Source: Marsupella aquatica (taxonomy: Eukaryota > Marchantiophyta). From it: 64,000 bases of DNA. Each line of letters begins with the position of its first letter. Within the stretch, counting starts at the first letter, position 1. The translations under genes were made by a program, and so were the position numbers. The DNA is taken from assembly GCA_973895155.1 (NCBI GenBank), contig OZ316896.1:15624001-15688000 (forward strand), written 5' to 3'. Under the pieces are notes generated by a model. That model was given only the letters and a program-made list of their open reading frames with translations, ran no database searches and was not told where the DNA came from. Shown here one piece after another: positions 58,301-64,000 of the stretch.

Positions 58301-61300
58301 ACAACAAAAAAGTGAGGAGAAAGTTGAAATAATTGATTTGCAAACATCAAAAATAATGCCAAGGCTGCCAGATCATGTACCATTCACACTCGCGGCTAGG
58401 ACAAAATATGAATGAAGGCTATGCACCAACATCTCTGCACTGACTGTTCTCGTTGCCGCAAGGAGAGCCTGCAGAACCAATTGACGAAATTCGATAAACT
58501 CCCACAAGACAAAGAATACACAAAGCCTTGTCTTTTCAAAAGAAATCTGACCAGCCACGAACAGTGCTGTAGTACCTAGGATGAGTTTTGTCACCGATTG
58601 GTAGTTCTGGCCGAAGGCAGTAACTTAGAAGTACAATTACCCACCTGAGCGACTAGTTGTCCTCCGAAAATATTTCCAGGAGCCAACATGTTCGTATCTG
58701 ATGGCCGCTTTGTCCCCTGCCAGATTATAAGGGCCAATAAATTCTAGGGCCTCATAACACACGTGCTGAGACATCGCAATTCCAAATCCTTAAAAAAAAT
58801 ACAAAATTCCGAAGAATGTGAAAGAACTTACATGCAGCAAGCCCGAATAGTAATTTGGAAATCCTGAACTTTTCATCTTCATATCTCCAATATCCTTGGG
58901 GAAAGTAGTCGTCATTTGTCCCAACCAAGCAACGTCATTATTAGGACATTTGTAGCAGTCAGGTATATTGAGCTTACTAGAACAGACAAGGACCTCGGAA
59001 TTAGTTACAGATATGAGCTCGTTTCACGTGAACAGAGACTTCGAAAGAAACTGAACAATGAAAGCTGTTTCTGATTTGGGACAGTCCCTGCCTACAACCC
59101 CTCCAGTAATCTCGTTTGCCGCAAGTCACTGAGGCGACGGAGTAAATTTACCCCAACTGTTTCCAATTGCATGATCATCTCCAGTTTTGAAGGCCCGTCA
59201 TATTTTGCGTCCAAGTTCCAAACAGAGATGCCTGAGAGCAAGTCTGCATGTTCACGGTAAAGCACCAAGCAAAGCACCTGCAAGAGAAAAAAGTGGTCTC
59301 AGTGGAAATATCTCACCAAAGAACTTCCCACCATTCCCTCATAAACATAAAAGTTAGAGAAGTAAACGTCGGCAAAATCAAAGAGCTAGGCCCACAACAG
59401 GAAAATCCTCAACTTCTGAGCCGCCAACATACTTGCAGGCATCATCCCAAGAGGCCAGCCCCTACAGGATCACTGATAGTGGTTGTATTTACTAAAAAAA
59501 ACATGTATTGTTGTGCCTCGAATATGAAACTTGGATGGACCAAGGAGTTTGCTGTGAAGCCCCCATTGATTTCCAAAGCTGTGATGGACTGACTCAGGGT
59601 GTTCTTCCCCAAAGTGAAGCATCCGTTGGCAGTTAGTTTATAATATTTGCACTCATCATCAATGGGGCAAACGATCTCAGAAAAATCTACACCTTTTTCG
59701 GGTAATATATTGGACGTCAGCGAACATGCTGGAAACATTTTAGCTTTAGCAGAGAATCAGAAATTGTTCAAATAATTACACAAGTCTGCCAAAACCCAGC
59801 ATTTTACTGTTGGTCGAGGCGCCTGGAAATACTACTCGGGAAGTCCTTCTCAAAAGTGAACAGTCCTTGCAAAAGCAGTCAGTGTAAATTTTGGGCAAAG
59901 TGAGGCAGTGTGTGTCACAGTCCATGGGGATGGGCAAAGCAAACCCCTCGGTCCATCCGAGTTTAATTTTCGTTGTGCCTCCTAGGTTTTAACCACGGAT
60001 TAAACATATTCAGTGTCTCATTAATGCCGTCTTGGCTGCATGACTCTAAGGTCCTGGTGTAATTCCATCCACATCATTGAAAATAAGTCAATGACACAGA
60101 TGCACATAAGCAAACACTCGTATAATGCATGCTCACATTTTCTCATACACGATCCTTATTTACTTTCAATTGACTGAACTGATTATAGCAAATTGTGTTG
60201 GCAATCCTATCTGAATAGAATGGAAGTCATTATCTGCGCTGCCAAATATTTACAAAACACAGGTCTGTGACATAAAAGACTTCTCTTCCAGAATCAAGCT
60301 GAGTCATCTATATTCAATTTAATTCCAATCTTTCCCCCCAGCCCAGTATAACAGGACCTCACATCACAATGAACTCTGTAATTCATGTTCCATGCATTAA
60401 TTGAGCTTTTGCAAAACAGTAAACTTTTTTGTCCATCTCCACTTGGCAAATATACTTGATAGGCAAATACGCCATAAGATAAGATAAGATAAGATAATAA
60501 TAATAATAATAATATAAAAATATAAATAATATAAAAAGGGGGGGGGAAAGGGGAAAAAAGGGGGAAAAAAGGGGCGAAAAGGGGGGAAAAAGAAAACAAA
60601 TAAAGTAAAGTAAAGTTACTTCGGTGATCGCCACTATATCAACATTATACTTCTGCTTCACAGGTCCCATAATGCCTGCAAACAAAGAGAGTTTTTAGAA
60701 TAACCACGTTGCAGATGAAAGGGTATGAACCCAAAACGAGTCCATAACTCCAGGCATTGACATAAACAGTCGAGTACTCAACCATTCTAGTAACCACTTT
60801 AACAGCTAGGACTGTTCAGTTCCTCATTACCTGAGCCAAAATAATCACCACGCTTCAGAAGAGACTCTTTGTGGGCCAAAGGATAACTGTTTGGTGGTGA
60901 TTTAACCTTGGCCTGCACAAAGCCAACGAACAATGATGAGGCCGTCCGAAACGTACGCCAGGCGCCGTCTAATGGAAAGGGACACCTACTAAATATATGG
61001 GAGCTTGATAGTTTTGAAAACGGTGACATGCCCCGGATAAGTATCCGACCTTGCCTAAGCCCTTCTGCCTACGGGCATCCCAGGAAGTGAGCATTCGTAA
61101 CAGTGAGATAAGACCGCTCAGCACAATGTAGCACTCACAAGAGCTACTTTGCAATATGAGAAAACCGCTTGCAGGAATCTCTGCACGGCTGAGAACAACA
61201 TATTACAGACGAAGAACGTGGATTTTTGTACTTCAAACACACACCTCTCCATACCAAAGGATGTATAAACCAGCACCTTCGCTGTTCAAGCGCACGATTG

Positions 61301-62624
61301 GCTCCCCGGGTCCTGCCACATTTACAACCCATCTGTCAAAAGCGTACATCAAGCAAGAGGTATGCATGCCACAACAAAATAGTTTCCAAATCTGTCATTA
61401 ATTCACTGATTCTTTGCTGTGACAGCTAGCAGAATAGGGGAACAAGATAGAGGAGCCGGAAATTCAATCCTCTAATCTGTTTTCACTAATATATTATTGC
61501 AGTTAAAATAGATCTGAACAAGGGCTAGGACAAGGCCATTTCTATCTCATGCTTCTGAGGTCCTAAGCGTTACATTAGAGTCATAATCTATATTTATGGC
61601 TACAGTGTGGTAATGTTGGTATCCCCTTCGTAGTAGCAGCTGTACATGTTTATTGTCTTAATGCTAGGTGGCTTTCTTGAACAGAAATTGTTTCAATAAG
61701 CTACAAGTAGTCTTTTGCTCGATACATGATAAATCTGCTCTCCAACTTCTCCTAGATGGAGTGCCATTATTCAGATCATCCAGCACATCATAGGATATAA
61801 TGAAACCGCGTACTTGCAAAGGAGGAAGAAAACAACAACAGAGGAGAGTCTATGAGCTGTTCGTAATGCAACAGCTATTTGATTATATAGCAGCCATCAG
61901 GCAAAGGCGATAGGAGCTACATACCGTATTGAATAGGTTGCAGAGTTTTGCAAATTTTTTCCAAGGCGTCCTCTGGAACTTGTTGCAGCAGCGGCATCGA
62001 CCGAAGGAGAGCAATGGCTGCAGAACATGGAACAGAGCCAGAAATGAATTCCAGCTGAGGTGGAAACTTTTGAAAAACAACGGGAGGCGGCATTCAGGCA
62101 GCCAATACAATATACGAAAACCAAAGATGGTAGGATTAAAAAAAGCGTGAGTCTCTTGACAGATGACGTGATTCCCAAGGGTGGTCTAATTCCACTTTTA
62201 AATACTATTGCACTCGTTCACTATTTTGCTGCCATTGCAGCGCATGTAAAAGCGTGATAGCTGACAAATTTGCTCATCTCGAATGCCCTACACTGGAGCC
62301 TTCGGAGGATCCTGATAAGCCAGTACCACACCTTCACAAATTTTCGTGCCAATCTATTTGCAACGTAACCCCAGCATTTCTTTCTTGCACTGGTTACTTT
62401 GCACAAAATTCTTCGAGTAGCCGGCGAGATAAGGGTAACCGGTGAAGCAATCCCCCGGCAGTATCTCAATCGCTTTGACAATGAACAGACAGATTCCAGC
62501 ACAGGCTCACAATACGAGAGACCAAACACGCCTCGCTCATAAACTCTCACATTACAAGCTCATAAACATCATCACCTTCATCCTGACGGATCGAAAAATC
62601 GGCGGAAATCCGGGCTTGCTCCAT
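55395..62624 (-). CDS. ACH2: Peroxisomal acyl-CoA thioesterase II with cyclic-nucleotide-binding-like domain, 18 exons
   Basis: Exons (high to low): 62624-62576, 62017-61921, 61332-61245, 60912-60831, 60675-60620, 59277-59152, 58972-58832, 58716-58645, 58468-58381, 58135-58023, 57681-57619, 57371-57316, 57018-56914, 56762-56706, 56400-56296, 56107-56059, 55943-55875, 55469-55395. They join in phase to 496 residues. The enzyme hydrolyses fatty acyl-CoA to free acid and CoA in peroxisomes. Residues 17-166 are a cNMP-binding-type domain (LLRSMPLLQQVPEDALEKI; LKRGDYFGSG). A linker of about 50 residues (167-215, with C172-x2-C175) follows. The double-hotdog TesB/ACOT8 domain starts at APGNIFGGQLVAQALLAATR and has VRDGRSFATR. 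Likely catalytic residues are D406 (GTDLQFL), T433 (DHTIWFH) and Q479 (SLAQEG). The C-terminus is AKL, a peroxisomal type 1 signal. The same architecture is known from plant ACH2. Introns hold several repeats. Confidence 0.95.
59505..59595 (-). repeat. Dispersed repeat, variant form, in thioesterase intron 5
   Basis: The minus strand has CAGTCCATC, AATGGGGGCTTCACAGCAAAC and TTGGTCCATCCAAG, matching 4871-4950. It forms part of an open frame reaching 59738 (see findings). Confidence 0.55.
59918..59985 (+). repeat. Dispersed CCATGGGGATGGGC repeat in thioesterase intron 5
   Basis: CAGTCCATGGGGATGGGC, then AAAGCAAACCCCTCGGTCC and GAGTTTAATTTTCG; close to 31999-32060. Confidence 0.65.
60479..60600 (+). 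repeat. Microsatellites in thioesterase intron 5
   Basis: (GATAA)n and (AATA/ATA)n at 60479-60535, then G/A-tract runs to about 60600. The donor of exon 5 lies just to the right, at 60618-60619. Confidence 0.8.
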
Positions 62625-63690
62625 TCCCCCAGCCAAGACAGGCAGGCGGGCAGGGCTTAAGGGACCTTCCTTTAGGGTGCTCGCATCAATTCGGAGGAAA
62701 CTTGTCAGCAATTCACACAGACGCGTCTCGTGAAGCTTTCTCTTCCCCGTCGTGCTTTCGAAATTAATTGAACCCACGCTCCAATCGTCACTGCATCGTT
62801 GCTGGGCCCCTACAGAGTGAGTGTAACTTTTCTAAGATTTCTCTATGCACATAAGCGCATTGAGAGCGAGCTTCTAGCCGTCAGGATAGCAATCGTTCTT
62901 TCAGCCTGCACGATTTCCCCAGATCTGGCAACAAGACAAGAATTCACGAATCCCGCTACTCACAACAGGTCCCGGCCGGAAGAATATTTCCGTCACTACA
63001 ATACTACCATTGAGCTCACTAAATTCCTGTAGCGAATTCCAATTCAGTCTCATCAAGGCATTTTCGACTACGATTTCCCCCGCAGCAACGCACAGGTGCA
63101 ATCCAAGCTCCAGGGTAAACAAGTAGAGGTCACACTCAGATGGAGGTCTATCGGCGTGGAGGAATGGGTTCGGGCTCCTTGACCTCCTCATAAGCACAAT
63201 TGAATTGTAGACTGCAACACTTCTTTCAGGTGTACAGTAGATTACTGCCTTTCGTCAATTGGGCGGGATCGATGCTCTCCATCTAAACCCCGCTTTCAAG
63301 GTACGATGAAACAGAATTGACTCGGCAACTGGTTGCGAAATCGGAAAGCAATTGAAGGGTGGCGTGTGGTGCGCGGAGGCTTTCGTGATCGAAGGTAGCA
63401 CGGCTCTGCCAATCCAGGACTGAAGTTGAGTGTTCGTCTGGTTCATGTGACTCGACTGTGACGAACGAATCTTCGCAGTAATCTAACAACAATCACTCCC
63501 TCATCGTGAAATTTCTATATGGCACTGCGAACAAAACCCCTGCCGCTAATCACACACATCAGCAAAACAAGGGGCCCACTGTTGACTGACTATGATGGCA
63601 ACAACTTGGTGCAAAATTGCCCCCAATTTTTGTGAAGTAAAGTGCGGCAATTTCTCATGATCCCAAGGTTAATATTTCACCTGAGTCCCT
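62625..63690. other. 5' flank of the thioesterase gene; unassigned open frame
   Basis: This should contain promoter and 5' UTR of the minus-strand thioesterase gene. On the minus strand a frame of about 95 codons (63245-62950) ends at a strong donor (GTGAGT after 62966 region), and a second frame lies at 63283-63492. I recognise neither and could not link them to exon 1, so they may be 5' UTR exons, a separate gene or chance. Confidence 0.35.
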
Positions 63691-63696
63691 TTGGAC

Positions 63697-64000
63697 AAGG
63701 TGAATGGCCCCCCAAGTTCTTCTAAAGCCCTCCTTTATGACACTGATTTTTCATACACTAGATTTGCACGAAACCGACACACCAACCAACGAACCAACCC
63801 TCCCTCACACCCAATTAGAGGTGAGGGCTTGAGTCTGAGATTGCTGGCCCTGCTGACCGAGCATAGTTTGACTCCCAAGAGTATGAACAATCATAAAATG
63901 GGCCCCGAAGTTCTTATCACGCCCTCCTTTATGACACTGAGTTTTTCACCTACACTAGATTTGTATGAAACTTGGCCCAACCGACACACCAAGCAACCCT
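63697..64000 (+). repeat. Tandem repeat, about 202-bp period, cut by the right edge
   Basis: Blocks at 63705 and 63903 share CCAAGTTCTT / CCGAAGTTCTT, GCCCTCCTTTATGACACTGA, ACACTAGATTTG and CCGACACACCAA. The second unit runs to the window edge. Confidence 0.8.

Noticed and set aside
61156-61192. Extra thioesterase exon (PCRDSCKRFSHIA)
   Set aside because: Joining exon 3 (ending GAG at 61245) directly to 60912 keeps the phase and the domain order; the extra exon has no counterpart in the family.
61883-62178. Open frames on both strands over thioesterase exon 2
   Set aside because: Only the frame reading MPLLQQVPEDALEKICKTLQ fits the family and the splice sites; the others are shadows.

Overview
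This window is nuclear DNA of a plant, most likely a land plant. Its genes have many short exons with GT-AG introns, there are large tracts of decayed retroelements, and the gene families are typical of plants: a cyclic-nucleotide-binding-domain acyl-CoA thioesterase with a peroxisomal tag, a BIR-like LRR receptor fragment, and a plant ZCCHC10-type zinc-knuckle protein. I cannot name the species. I see no bacterial, organellar, rRNA or CRISPR features.

Layout. 0-4 kb: a decayed gag gene on the minus strand, running off the left edge, with a GC-rich leader full of short repeats. 4-8 kb: AT-rich DNA without a recognisable gene. 8-9.4 kb: a tandem array that ends about 120 bp before a complete six-exon glutaredoxin-like gene of the prostaglandin E synthase 2 family (9544-12910). 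13-17.3 kb: intergenic DNA; its right part (16.0-17.3 kb) is a segmental duplication. 17332-26144: a complete 20-exon PIGO gene, which makes the enzyme adding ethanolamine phosphate to the third mannose of the GPI anchor. 26.2-28.4 kb: broken copies of an LRR exon and of PIGO exons 1 and 4. 29.3-32 kb: a repeat-built element with two minisatellites. 35.8-37.6 kb: a coiled-coil retroelement-like reading frame broken by one stop. 39.3-43.7 kb: nested LTR-like duplications. 44.7-46.0 kb: the second copy of the PIGO 5' flank. 47.6-49.3 kb: a shortened BIR-like LRR gene. 51.0-52.0 kb: an intact single-exon ZCCHC10 homologue. 55.4-62.6 kb: a complete 18-exon peroxisomal acyl-CoA thioesterase II gene.

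The four full genes are unrelated housekeeping functions (redox/isomerase-like, GPI-anchor synthesis, RNA-associated zinc knuckle, peroxisomal acyl-CoA hydrolysis) and form no pathway. The most notable structure is the exchange of gene pieces between the PIGO locus (16-28 kb) and the LRR locus (44.7-49.3 kb): the PIGO 5' flank is copied next to the LRR gene, LRR exon 1 is copied in inverted orientation just after PIGO, and two PIGO exon fragments lie nearby in opposite orientations. One of these keeps intron sequence, so the copying was at DNA level. I found no clear sign of a wholly new biological system. Exon borders were derived by hand from splice signals, reading phase and remembered family conservation.
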